DNA of 7,272 nt, taken from positions 1,972 to 9,243 of the forward strand of contig DMNP01000201.1 of assembly GCA_003452695.1 (NCBI GenBank), read 5' to 3'. A program made the position numbers and the translations under genes. Shown here piece after piece: positions 1-6,125 of the stretch; the stretch's first letter is position 1, and every line of letters begins with the position of its first letter. The notes beneath the pieces were generated by a model, which had not been told where the DNA came from, did not search any database, and saw only the letters and a list, made by a program, of their open reading frames with translations. The stretch is from Eggerthellaceae bacterium (GTDB lineage Bacteria; Actinomycetota; Coriobacteriia; Coriobacteriales; Eggerthellaceae).

Positions 1-66
1 CGCTAGCTTGAGGTGCTAGTGCCCACACCTACGGGCATGCGGGTTCAAGTCCCGCCTCCGACACCA
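1..66 (+). tRNA. tRNA-Leu (anticodon GAG), 5' part cut off by window edge
   Basis: Only the anticodon arm to the 3' end is inside the window. The anticodon stem is CTAGC (3-7) paired with GCTAG (15-19) around the 7-nt loop TTGAGGT, which puts GAG at 10-12. A long class II variable arm follows (TGCCC 20-24 with GGGCA 33-37), as expected for leucine tRNAs. The T arm is GCGGG (39-43), loop TTCAAGT, CCCGC (51-55). The acceptor 3' strand (56-62), discriminator A63 and an encoded CCA (64-66) complete it. The long variable arm plus GAG anticodon makes Leu secure; the D arm and 5' acceptor strand cannot be checked here. Confidence 0.95.
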
Positions 67-74
67 GAAACAAG

Positions 75-106
75 AGCCCCGAACTCACCGCGAGTTCGGG
101 GCTTTT
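75..106 (+). terminator. Rho-independent terminator of tRNA-Leu
   Basis: A perfect 12-bp stem (AGCCCCGAACTC at 75-86 with GAGTTCGGGGCT at 92-103) closes a 5-nt loop and runs into TTTT (103-106). It starts 9 nt after the CCA end of the tRNA, so it should end the tRNA transcript and insulate the following c-di-GMP genes from it. Confidence 0.93.
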
Positions 107-243
107 ACATTGCCCGAAGACCCGGCCCGAAACCGCGCCTTGTTCGCGGTAAAAGCTGGAGCTGTCCCGCCGCTGGCTAAGCTGTGAAAAGTAACGAAAT
201 AGGGCCGTTTGGCTCAAACTTGAACGACCTCCATAAGAAACAA

Positions 244-270
244 GTCCAGATAATGCGCTATTATTTGGAC
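244..270. repeat. 27-bp inverted repeat (operator or RNA hairpin)
   Basis: The left arm 244-254 (GTCCAGATAAT) is complementary to the right arm 260-270 (ATTATTTGGAC) at every position except G249/T265, which would still pair as G-U in RNA. The loop is GCGCT. The element lies about 75 bp before the chosen start of the GGDEF-EAL gene. It could be a dimeric regulator's operator or part of the leader RNA; the sequence alone does not decide. Confidence 0.6.
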
Positions 271-283
271 AGCTATAGTGAAT

Positions 284-322
284 ACCGCCATGCATCGCTT
301 GGCAAGCAATGCTCTCGGCGGT
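284..322 (+). promoter_or_regulatory. Leader hairpin just before the ribosome-binding site
   Basis: The outer stem ACCGCC (284-289) pairs with GGCGGT (317-322). Inside it, GCAT (292-295) pairs with ATGC (309-312) and GCTT (297-300) with AAGC (304-307) around the loop GGC, with one C/A mismatch. That is 14 base pairs ending 6 nt upstream of the ribosome-binding site of the GGDEF-EAL gene. There is no T-tract, so it is not a terminator. The ATG at 309 lies inside this stem, which argues against its use as the start codon. Confidence 0.6.
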
Positions 323-344
323 CACGGATAGGCGGGATTTGAAC

Positions 345-2084
345 ATGGCGATATCTGGCGAATCTTCTCCCAACACCGTCGAGAAGACGCTGAACGACAT
401 CGTGGCGGCCAAAAGGGCCCCTAAGGTGGGTTTCGCCATCCTGCTCGCACTGTACGTGCTGCCTTCGATTGTCACGCAGCTGGTGGTGCACTCCGAAGGC
501 GTCGTGTTCATCATGGGGCAGCCGACGCCCCTCCGCACTCTGGCCGGCGCTTTCTCGTCCATCGCAAACCTCAGCATCATCTTCCTCGTGTTGTTCTACG
601 GCAAGCCGGGCTTTGTGGTGTCGCTGGTCATCCTGCTCTCCCAGTTTCCCAGCCTTATCATCGGCATGATACAGTCGGGTAACTTCACCAGCATACCGGG
701 CGTGTTCACCAACATTTTCACCATCGTCGCTGTCGTGCTTATATACAGGAACAACATCAAGATTAAGAGGTACCAGCAGAGGATCGTGGACCAGGCGATT
801 ACCGACCGGATGACGGGCATGCCGAACAGGTTTGCCCGCTCCGAGCTTATGGACGACTTGGTTCAACGCGGCGAAAAGTTCGCGGTAGCGTGCTTCAACC
901 TGAACAACTTCAAGAGCATCAACAACACTTTGGGCCCCAAGACGGGAAACGACGTGCTGGTGGAGGCGGCGTCGCGCTTCGCGAACGCCGCCAACGAGAG
1001 CGCTTCGGGAACGGTCGATTTCGTCACATACCAGGGCGGGGACGAGTTCGCGCTTATCATGCGCGAGTACCGCTCCGAAGAGGACGTCATGCGCACCATC
1101 AGGTATTACGAGTCTGCCCTGGAGCGAAAGATGACCGTTGACGACTGCGATTTCTACCTTTCGGCGTGCATCGGATATGCCGAATACCCCACGGACGCCG
1201 CCACCGGCGACGAGCTGATGTCGCATGTGGACGCAGCAACGCACGAGGCCAAGCGCCTCGGCTCCGGCGAGCGCATCTGCCGCTACGACCCCGCGCTGCT
1301 GCGGGTAGAGGACAACCTGGAGGTTGAGCGCAAGCTGCGAATGGCGCTGGAACACGATACGCTGTGCTTCCACCTTCAGCCGCAGTACGACATGTCGCGC
1401 AGACTTGTGGGCTTCGAGGCCCTTGCGCGCATGAAGGACGACGAGGGCAACTTCGTATCTCCCGCAGAATTCATTCCCGTAGCCGAGAACGCGGGCATCA
1501 TCGACGAAGTAGACAATACCGTTTTCAGGAAATCCGCGCTGTTCTTCGGCGATTTGATAAAGAAGACCGGCACCAACATAACGCTGAGCGTGAACGTTTC
1601 GGTGAAGCACCTTATGAAGAACGATTTCCTGGACGAGGTGCGGCAGGTGCTGAATACCTGCGGAGTTCCCGCGAACCAGCTGGAGATAGAGATTACGGAA
1701 TCGATTATGATCGATTCCGCCGAGAAGGCCCTCCAGTGCATCCAGGAAGTGAAGGACATGGGCATAAAGATAGCCATCGACGATTTCGGCACTGGCTATT
1801 CGTCCCTGAGCTACCTGAACAGCTTCCCGGCGGATACGTTGAAAGTGGACAAGTCTTTCATCGACCAGATGAACCAGTCCGAATCCTCCAAGCAGTACGT
1901 GGCGGCCATCATAAGCATCGGCCACGTGATGAACTTCTCCGTAATCTCGGAAGGCGTGGAGCAGCTCGAGCAGGTGGAAACGCTCCGCTCCATCGACTGC
2001 GACTACATCCAGGGCTTCCTGTGGGGGCGTCCCATGGAACCCGAGGCGGCAGAGCAGCTTGTCCTGCAGTCCGTTCGCTCGTAG
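345..2084 (+). CDS. Membrane GGDEF-EAL protein, probable c-di-GMP phosphodiesterase with degenerate GGDEF
   Basis: The start is set at ATG 345 because ATAGGCGGG (327-335) lies 9 nt upstream; the in-frame ATG 309 lacks a ribosome-binding site and is buried in a hairpin. The product is 579 aa. About four transmembrane helices (roughly 28-49, 63-86, 90-110, 117-136) form an N-terminal sensor of no recognised family. A GGDEF domain follows (about 152-315), with GGDEF itself intact at 231-235. However, the LDIDDFK-type motif reads FNLNNFK (184-190), the ND pair reads NN (193-194) and the GD reads GN (201-202). The metal- and guanine-contacting Asp residues are thus Asn, and the I-site Arg is absent. 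The EAL domain (about 328-575) keeps the catalytic set: E358 (FEAL), N417, E449, E452, D479-D480, K500, D502, E536, Q556. By family knowledge it hydrolyses c-di-GMP at the membrane, with GGDEF likely a GTP-sensing or structural domain. The next gene is a cyclase. Confidence 0.93.
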   Translation: MAISGESSPNTVEKTLNDIVAAKRAPKVGFAILLALYVLPSIVTQLVVHSEGVVFIMGQPTPLRTLAGAFSSIANLSIIFLVLFYGKPGFVVSLVILLSQFPSLIIGMIQSGNFTSIPGVFTNIFTIVAVVLIYRNNIKIKRYQQRIVDQAITDRMTGMPNRFARSELMDDLVQRGEKFAVACFNLNNFKSINNTLGPKTGNDVLVEAASRFANAANESASGTVDFVTYQGGDEFALIMREYRSEEDVMRTIRYYESALERKMTVDDCDFYLSACIGYAEYPTDAATGDELMSHVDAATHEAKRLGSGERICRYDPALLRVEDNLEVERKLRMALEHDTLCFHLQPQYDMSRRLVGFEALARMKDDEGNFVSPAEFIPVAENAGIIDEVDNTVFRKSALFFGDLIKKTGTNITLSVNVSVKHLMKNDFLDEVRQVLNTCGVPANQLEIEITESIMIDSAEKALQCIQEVKDMGIKIAIDDFGTGYSSLSYLNSFPADTLKVDKSFIDQMNQSESSKQYVAAIISIGHVMNFSVISEGVEQLEQVETLRSIDCDYIQGFLWGRPMEPEAAEQLVLQSVRS

Positions 2085-2318
2085 GCGCAGGGCGCGCCTG
2101 CTGCCCCCTCTTGCTCTTCACGCACAAGCATGAGCTGGGAAAGCTGTTCCTCTCATGATTCGTTAGCTTTTATTCGTCATGTGCTTTACAAATCTGCAGC
2201 GGTGATGGCAGTTAGTGTATATTAAATGCTATGCGTTTGGACGGCGTTGCCGTGCGACGTCGCCAAGCCTAGTGAAGTGCACACGGATTTGGTCAGAGCT
2301 ATGTTATAGGGTGAGCAC
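2085..2318 (+). promoter_or_regulatory. Intergenic region upstream of the diguanylate cyclase
   Basis: A small stem AGGCGC/GCGCCT (2083-2099) overlaps the preceding stop codon and is followed by a pyrimidine-rich run, but without a clean T-tract it is at best a weak terminator. A TATATT hexamer (2218-2223) in an AT-rich patch is a possible -10, without a convincing -35. Further on are two abutting dyads, ACGGC-GTT-GCCGT (2241-2253) and the perfect palindrome GCGACGTCGC (2254-2263). A separate promoter for the cyclase gene is plausible but not proven. Confidence 0.4.
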
Positions 2319-3335
2319 ATGATGACTAGTTTGTCGCATGCGAAAAAATCACATATATGGTCTCAATTGGGAAACACGCGAAGCATCTTGAAATTCAGCC
2401 CGTCCTTGCCTTTCGGCATAGTGGCGACTGCAGCCGTCATGGGCGCGCTCATAGCGTGCGTGTACGCGTTCAACATACCCAATCCGAACATGATACTGAT
2501 TGCGGGGCTCGTGGTGTGCTCGGCGGTGTTCGGGATAGCCGGCGGCGTCACGGGTGCCCTTGCGATGCTGGGGTACACGATGTTCTTCTTTTCCACCGAG
2601 CACGATTTCGTCACCTTCACCTACGAGAACGCAACCAAGGTGGGGGTGACCGCCATCGGCGTGTTCGTCACGGCCCTGTTCGTGTCGTCGCTGCGCCAAA
2701 TCGAGACGAAGGCGTTCAGCGAGCTGGAGGAAATTGCCGTCGTGCTGGAGGAGGATAACCACGAACTGGAAGAGGCTTCCGCAACCGATTCGCTTACGGG
2801 CACGCGCAACCGCTTTGCGCTCAGGCGCGATTTCGCAGGCTATGTGGGCAAGGACTTGTGCGTGATGATGCTCGACATCGACGATTTCAAGCACGCCAAC
2901 GACACCTTCGGCCACGCAGCGGGCGACAAGGTGCTGAACAGCATTGGCAGCCAGCTCATGGAATGCTGCTCGCCCGAGTGCGTGTATCGCTACGGGGGCG
3001 ACGAGTTCCTGGCTATCAGCCCCGGCATGTCCCCGGCGGATTTCGAGCGAAAGACGGCGGAGCTGCGCGAGCGCATACGGGAAATTACCGTTGAAGGCTC
3101 CGAGGATCCCGTCCATTTCTCCGCCGGCTACGTATATGGGAAACCTGCGGCCCAAAGCGATCTGCGCTTGATGATTCGCCAAGCCGACATGAACCTCTAT
3201 GAGTCGAAGGGGGCGGGGAAGGACCGCGTTACCGGTTGCAAGTTCTCGCGTTCGCGGGCGGAAGCGGGGGAGACGAGCCATCCGAGCGGATCGACGCGCA
3301 CGCCCATAGACCGCACGCACGCCGTATTGAAGTGA
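2319..3335 (+). CDS. Membrane diguanylate cyclase (DUF4118-like sensor + GGDEF)
   Basis: The 338-aa product should make cyclic di-GMP from two GTP at the inner face of the membrane. Residues about 31-124 hold three or four hydrophobic helices. They include a stretch near 55-125 (NPN..., GIAGGVTGALA, MFFFSTEHDFVTFTYEN) that resembles the KdpD-type DUF4118 membrane sensor. A short acidic coiled-coil-like linker (about 130-155) leads into a complete GGDEF domain: DSLTGTRNRF (157-166), LDIDDFK (185-191, metal Asp D186), N194, D203 and YRYGGDEF (223-230). The residues at the I-site position (217-220, CSPE) are not RxxD, so classical product inhibition is not expected. The C-terminal tail (about 308-338) is polar and Arg/Ser-rich, without a domain. 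AGGGTG (2308-2313) lies 5 nt before ATG 2319 and 8 nt before the adjacent ATG 2322; either may be used. It sits 234 bp after the EAL gene on the same strand, and the pair probably tunes one c-di-GMP pool. Confidence 0.93.
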   Translation: MMTSLSHAKKSHIWSQLGNTRSILKFSPSLPFGIVATAAVMGALIACVYAFNIPNPNMILIAGLVVCSAVFGIAGGVTGALAMLGYTMFFFSTEHDFVTFTYENATKVGVTAIGVFVTALFVSSLRQIETKAFSELEEIAVVLEEDNHELEEASATDSLTGTRNRFALRRDFAGYVGKDLCVMMLDIDDFKHANDTFGHAAGDKVLNSIGSQLMECCSPECVYRYGGDEFLAISPGMSPADFERKTAELRERIREITVEGSEDPVHFSAGYVYGKPAAQSDLRLMIRQADMNLYESKGAGKDRVTGCKFSRSRAEAGETSHPSGSTRTPIDRTHAVLK

Positions 3336-3451
3336 AGCCGCCCGAGGTTTCGGCTAAGCGTGCGTTTCGCGACCAGCAGCCCGTTTCCCCGAGCGGCGCT
3401 TGCCCTGCGGAGCTGAGCCAGACTGCACCAATCGGCGCTCTTGCAACGTTT
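3336..3451. other. Convergent intergenic region, no clear terminator
   Basis: The cyclase gene (+) and the HAD hydrolase gene (-) converge here. The only structure seen is AGCCG (3336-3340) with CGGCT (3351-3355) around a 10-nt loop, without a T-tract on either strand. Termination may be factor-dependent, or the transcripts may overlap. Confidence 0.4.
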
Positions 3452-4144
3452 CTATAGCAGGCTTACCAGGTCGGTGAGCACGGAAATCTTTTGGAACCGG
3501 TCATCATCGACCACGCCGGCGCGGTCGATGATGATGGGATGGATTCCCGCAGATGTGGCGCCTTCGCCATCGGCCTCGGCAAGGTCTCCCACATGCACGG
3601 CCTCGTCTGCGCGCACGCCCATGCGCTCCAGGGCAATCTCGAAGATAACGTGGTCGGGTTTTCGATAGCCGACGGTTGCCGAGGCCACCACGTCGTCGAA
3701 ATAGGGCAGAAGGACCAAATCGCGCACGAGCCCTTCAAGAGTAGCATCCCAGTTGGATATGATCCCCAGCTGAAAGCCGCGTCGCTTCAGCCCCTTCAGG
3801 CAAGCTTCGACGTCGGGGTAGGCGCTCCAGTTGCGTGCGTCCAGGTACTCGTCATACACGGCTTGGGCAAGTTCGGGAACGCCCTGCGCTATTCCGCAGT
3901 AGTCGGCCATTATGGTGTACATGTCCAGCCAAATCTGCACGGCGCGTTCGTGAATGCACCAGAAATCGCCATCGCGAAGGTATTCTTCCTGATAGTAGGC
4001 GTTAACGTCGGCCATGCAGGGCTCTACGTCGCGCACGGTTATGTCGTATCCCCTGCGCCGCGCCACGCGCGTGAACACATCGGGTACGGGCGGGTCCGCA
4101 AAGAGCAGCGTGTGCCCCACGTCGAAGAAGACGGCTTTTGCCAT
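3452..4144 (-). CDS. HAD-superfamily hydrolase, REG-2/HDHD3-like
   Basis: The 230-aa cytoplasmic product has the haloacid-dehalogenase order of motifs. Motif I is FFDVGHTLL (6-14, nucleophile D8), motif II is IISNWD (128-133, S130), motif III is RKPD (161-164, K162) and motif IV is HVGDLAEAD (184-192, D187 and D192). The helical cap sits between motifs I and II (about 18-110). The residue two after the nucleophile, normally an acid/base Asp in phosphatases, is Gly10. The ISN-D-LEG-...-F(D)-...-KPD-IF-AL-...-HVGD arrangement resembles the REG-2-like/HDHD3 branch, where this position is also not Asp. The substrate is unknown; a small phosphate ester is possible, but activity cannot be assumed. 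The ATG at 4144 is 4 nt after the terC stop, with a GGAGGGG inside the end of terC, so translation is probably coupled and both belong to one operon. Confidence 0.9.
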   Translation of the reverse strand: MAKAVFFDVGHTLLFADPPVPDVFTRVARRRGYDITVRDVEPCMADVNAYYQEEYLRDGDFWCIHERAVQIWLDMYTIMADYCGIAQGVPELAQAVYDEYLDARNWSAYPDVEACLKGLKRRGFQLGIISNWDATLEGLVRDLVLLPYFDDVVASATVGYRKPDHVIFEIALERMGVRADEAVHVGDLAEADGEGATSAGIHPIIIDRAGVVDDDRFQKISVLTDLVSLL

Positions 4145-4148
4145 GGCG

Positions 4149-4961
4149 CTAATCTTCCCCTCCTTCTTCTTCGAGCTGCGCCTCGTTCCAACGCTTCAGG
4201 TTGTTCTTGTAGCGAATCTGAATCATCTCCAAGATAACGGCGAAGAGCATCGCGAAATACACCATCACCTTTTCCATGTGCATGTCCAGCACCTCGATGC
4301 CCGAATTGATGCCCAGGGAATCCAGGACGAGCAAGATGCCGATCATCGAGATGAAGGTTACGGCTAGGATCTTCATCTCCGCGTTCCGGTCGATGAATTC
4401 CGATATGGGGTCGATGAACATCATCATTATGATTATTGCCGATATGACGGCGATTATCATTATGATAAGGTGGTCCGCCAGTCCCACTGCCGTGATAACG
4501 GAATCGATGGAAAACACGATGTCCATGACCATGATGGTGCCAACTGCCTGGGGCAACCCGATGCGCTTGCCGCCGACCTTGCCCGTTTCCTTTTCCTCGA
4601 CCAGCTCCTTCAGCTGAACCGTGGCCTTCAGCTCGCTTACACCCTTGTAGATAAGGTAGATACCGCCGGCCATCAGGATTATGTCGCGCACGGAGAAACC
4701 GCGCTGGAAGAATCCCAGGTCCACTGTGAACAGCGGATTGACCAAATGCACCAGAAACGAAGCCAGCGAAAGGAAGCCTATGCGCATTATCATGGCGCCC
4801 GCAAGACCCAGCTTGCGCCCTATATGCTGTTTTTCCGGGGGAAGGCGGTTGGATGTTAGCGATATGAACACGATGTTGTCCACGCCGAGAATTATCTCCA
4901 GGAACAACAGGGTGACGAGTGAAATCCACGCTTCGGCAGTAGCGAATATAGAGAAATCCAA
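4149..4961 (-). CDS. terC: TerC-family integral membrane protein (probable Mn2+ transporter)
   Basis: The 270-aa protein has about seven hydrophobic helices and the two TerC signature stretches: EIILGVDNIVFIS (22-34, D28) and MVMDIVFSIDSVITAVG (144-160, D147 and D153). These carry the conserved intramembrane acidic residues. A charged cytoplasmic loop (about 108-135) and an acidic C-terminal tail (about 251-270) are also seen. TerC proteins such as E. coli Alx and the Bacillus MeeF/MeeY pair are linked to manganese export and to metal loading of secreted enzymes; the tellurite-resistance name is historical. The start is TTG at 4961, chosen because GAGGAGG (4975-4969) lies 7 nt upstream and the family N-terminus fits. 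No yybP-ykoY manganese riboswitch is apparent, as only 91 bp separate it from the divergent gene. The HAD gene follows in the same operon. Confidence 0.94.
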   Translation of the reverse strand: MDFSIFATAEAWISLVTLLFLEIILGVDNIVFISLTSNRLPPEKQHIGRKLGLAGAMIMRIGFLSLASFLVHLVNPLFTVDLGFFQRGFSVRDIILMAGGIYLIYKGVSELKATVQLKELVEEKETGKVGGKRIGLPQAVGTIMVMDIVFSIDSVITAVGLADHLIIMIIAVISAIIIMMMFIDPISEFIDRNAEMKILAVTFISMIGILLVLDSLGINSGIEVLDMHMEKVMVYFAMLFAVILEMIQIRYKNNLKRWNEAQLEEEGGED

Positions 4962-4968
4962 GCGTATA

Positions 4969-4975
4969 CCTCCTC
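4969..4975 (-). promoter_or_regulatory. Shine-Dalgarno fixing the TTG start of terC
   Basis: GAGGAGG on the minus strand sits 7 nt before TTG 4961. No ATG or GTG in frame has a comparable site, so the rare TTG start is well supported. Confidence 0.8.
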
Positions 4976-4990
4976 GAAAGCTTCCATTTC

Positions 4991-5018
4991 ACGGCGAGAT
5001 ACGGCGCAATGGTATAAT
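4991..5018 (+). promoter_or_regulatory. Extended -10 promoter with direct repeats, upstream of the bitopic protein gene
   Basis: TGGTATAAT (5010-5018) is a consensus extended -10 (TGn plus TATAAT). A second TATAAT lies at 5029-5034. No good -35 is present. Instead ACGGCG occurs twice at one helical turn (4991-4996 and 5001-5006), where an activator or repressor could bind. The region is shared with the divergent terC gene, for which I see no convincing separate promoter. Confidence 0.6.
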
Positions 5019-5052
5019 GCGCACGGCATATAATCCCAGCAGGAGCAAAAAC

Positions 5053-5853
5053 ATGGTAGACATGCACTCGCTCGCCGACAAGTTATTTTACAACGGCAGA
5101 CGCGATTACACGGTGAAGGAAGGCGACATTGCCTATCTGGATTCATCGGCTCTTAACAGGCCGACCACATTGCCGGCTGCGAACCGCATAATCGTGATAG
5201 TGATCGTGGCCGTGGCGTTGGTCATCGGCTTCGTCTTCGTGAACAACACGGTGTTCGCTTCCATTCGAGCAAGCGAACAAGCAGAGCAGAGCGTTCGCGA
5301 CAACCTGAACCGCCAGCCTTCCATATCCACCATTCCGAAAATGGTTTCGCTCATCAACCTGTCTGACGACGAGATCCGCATAGCCTTCAACGATGCTGGA
5401 TACAAGTATTACGATGCATCGGGCCTGAACGACTCCGACGAGCTGGTGCTGTTCAAGCTGCCGAGTGACATGACCGTGGAAGAGGCCGCCTTGCTGTACC
5501 CGCAGGGCATATCGTCGCTGAACGCTGTGCAGGCAACCCGCCTGCTGAACGGCGGCTGGCGTTTCGTAGCCGACCGGACGGAAGGCACGAGCATGGCCGT
5601 GCACTACGTGGACTTCACGACCAAGGACCCCGACGTAGCGGTTCGCACCGCCATCGGCGCCGAAGGGCTGGACCCCAACAGCGTTTCAGACTCCGGGGTG
5701 GACGACTCGGGCAACACCTTCAGCACGGGCACCCTGGAAGCGGACGGCGCCCTGTACCAATGGCGTGTTTCGGCCGTGCCGCTGGCAGACATGTATTCGA
5801 TAAGCGGCATGCCCGAAGATGCCTGCTACGTGGGCATTCGGTTCAACAAATAG
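5053..5853 (+). CDS. Bitopic membrane protein of unknown function
   Basis: I do not recognise a family. The frame is open upstream to 4681, but the real start is ATG 5053: AGGAG (5041-5045) precedes it by 7 nt, a promoter lies directly upstream, and the upstream part overlaps terC on the other strand. The 266-aa product has a short hydrophilic N-terminus (1-44, LFYNGRRDYT near 11-20), one strong transmembrane helix (about 45-64, rich in Ile/Val) and a roughly 200-residue soluble part. With positive residues before the helix, the C-terminal part should face outside. It is acidic and rich in Asp, Ser and Thr, lacks Cys except C258, and shows no catalytic motif, lipobox or LPXTG. It is divergent from terC, so shared regulation is possible. 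A cell-envelope role is a guess from topology only. Confidence 0.85.
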   Translation: MVDMHSLADKLFYNGRRDYTVKEGDIAYLDSSALNRPTTLPAANRIIVIVIVAVALVIGFVFVNNTVFASIRASEQAEQSVRDNLNRQPSISTIPKMVSLINLSDDEIRIAFNDAGYKYYDASGLNDSDELVLFKLPSDMTVEEAALLYPQGISSLNAVQATRLLNGGWRFVADRTEGTSMAVHYVDFTTKDPDVAVRTAIGAEGLDPNSVSDSGVDDSGNTFSTGTLEADGALYQWRVSAVPLADMYSISGMPEDACYVGIRFNK

Positions 5854-5865
5854 CCCGAGGTTTCG

Positions 5866-5886
5866 TTCATATGAAAGCCATGGCTT
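5866..5886. repeat. Two abutting perfect palindromes after the stop codon
   Basis: TTCATATGAA (5866-5875) and AAGCCATGGCTT (5875-5886) are each perfectly self-complementary and share one base. They start 12 nt after the stop codon of the bitopic protein gene. They could help end or stabilise its mRNA, but no T-tract follows. Confidence 0.4.
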
Positions 5887-6108
5887 CTGGCACTCCATAC
5901 AACCCCGAAAAAGAGAACACCCGCCAAAGTTTGCATCATCTCGACTGACGCCGAGAGATAGGCATGGCCGGTTCGCTGCCGAGAATATACCACACGCAAC
6001 GGTGTCTCTCCATCAGCCGCAGTATTCGTCTTGCTGAAGTGTCCGCCCCCGTCATAACCTCGCCCGTGTCTTAAAATGTGGATGGACAAATCGCAGTTTG
6101 CTGAACAG

Positions 6109-6125
6109 GACGAAAGCTTTTCGTC
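6109..6125. repeat. Short hairpin beside the tRNA-Val fragment
   Basis: GACGAAA (6109-6115) pairs with TTTCGTC (6119-6125) around GCT. It could stop transcripts leaving the toxin-antitoxin operon on the minus strand, but no T-run follows on either strand, so the role is open. Confidence 0.35.

Larger units (their letters stand above)
107..344 (+). promoter_or_regulatory. Structured leader / upstream region of the GGDEF-EAL gene
   Basis: This 238-bp stretch has no credible ORF but contains four self-complementary elements in series. They are ACCGCG/CGCGGT (132-150, 7-nt loop); an imperfect stem 203-212 with 220-229 (one mismatch, G-U pairs); an 11-bp stem 244-254 with 260-270 (one G-U pair); and a two-part hairpin 284-322. 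The ribosome-binding site of the next gene follows at 328-335. Promoter-like hexamers (GATAAT 249-254, TATAGT 274-279) occur but none has a good -35 at proper spacing, so the start of transcription is unknown. It may be a regulatory RNA, a set of protein operators, or both. It does not match the conserved sequence elements I know for c-di-GMP-I riboswitches. Confidence 0.5.

Noticed and set aside
309..344. Upstream ATG 309 as start of the GGDEF-EAL gene
   Set aside because: No ribosome-binding site, and the codon lies in the stem of the leader hairpin; ATG 345 has a good site.
107..344. c-di-GMP-I (GEMM) riboswitch
   Set aside because: I could not find the conserved GEMM sequence blocks; the leader is structured but not of that class as far as I can read.
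273..1925. 550-aa open frame on the minus strand
   Set aside because: It is the antisense shadow of the GGDEF-EAL gene, whose plus-strand product has clear conserved domains. The minus frame has no known motif and no ribosome-binding site.
2349..3320. 323-aa open frame on the minus strand
   Set aside because: Antisense to the diguanylate cyclase gene; His/Arg-rich translation typical of a GC-rich shadow frame.
4681..5052. N-terminal extension of the bitopic protein frame
   Set aside because: It lies antisense within terC and across the promoter; the ribosome-binding site and promoter support ATG 5053.
4039..5067. 342-aa open frame on the minus strand overlapping terC and the HAD gene
   Set aside because: Different frame of two well-supported genes; Gly/Arg/His-rich composition and no motif.
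3340..5865. 13-bp repeat GCCCGAGGTTTCG at 3340-3352 and 5853-5865, each just after a plus-strand stop codon
   Set aside because: Curious, but a single repeated 13-mer is expected at roughly chance level in 7 kb, and no terminator structure is shared.
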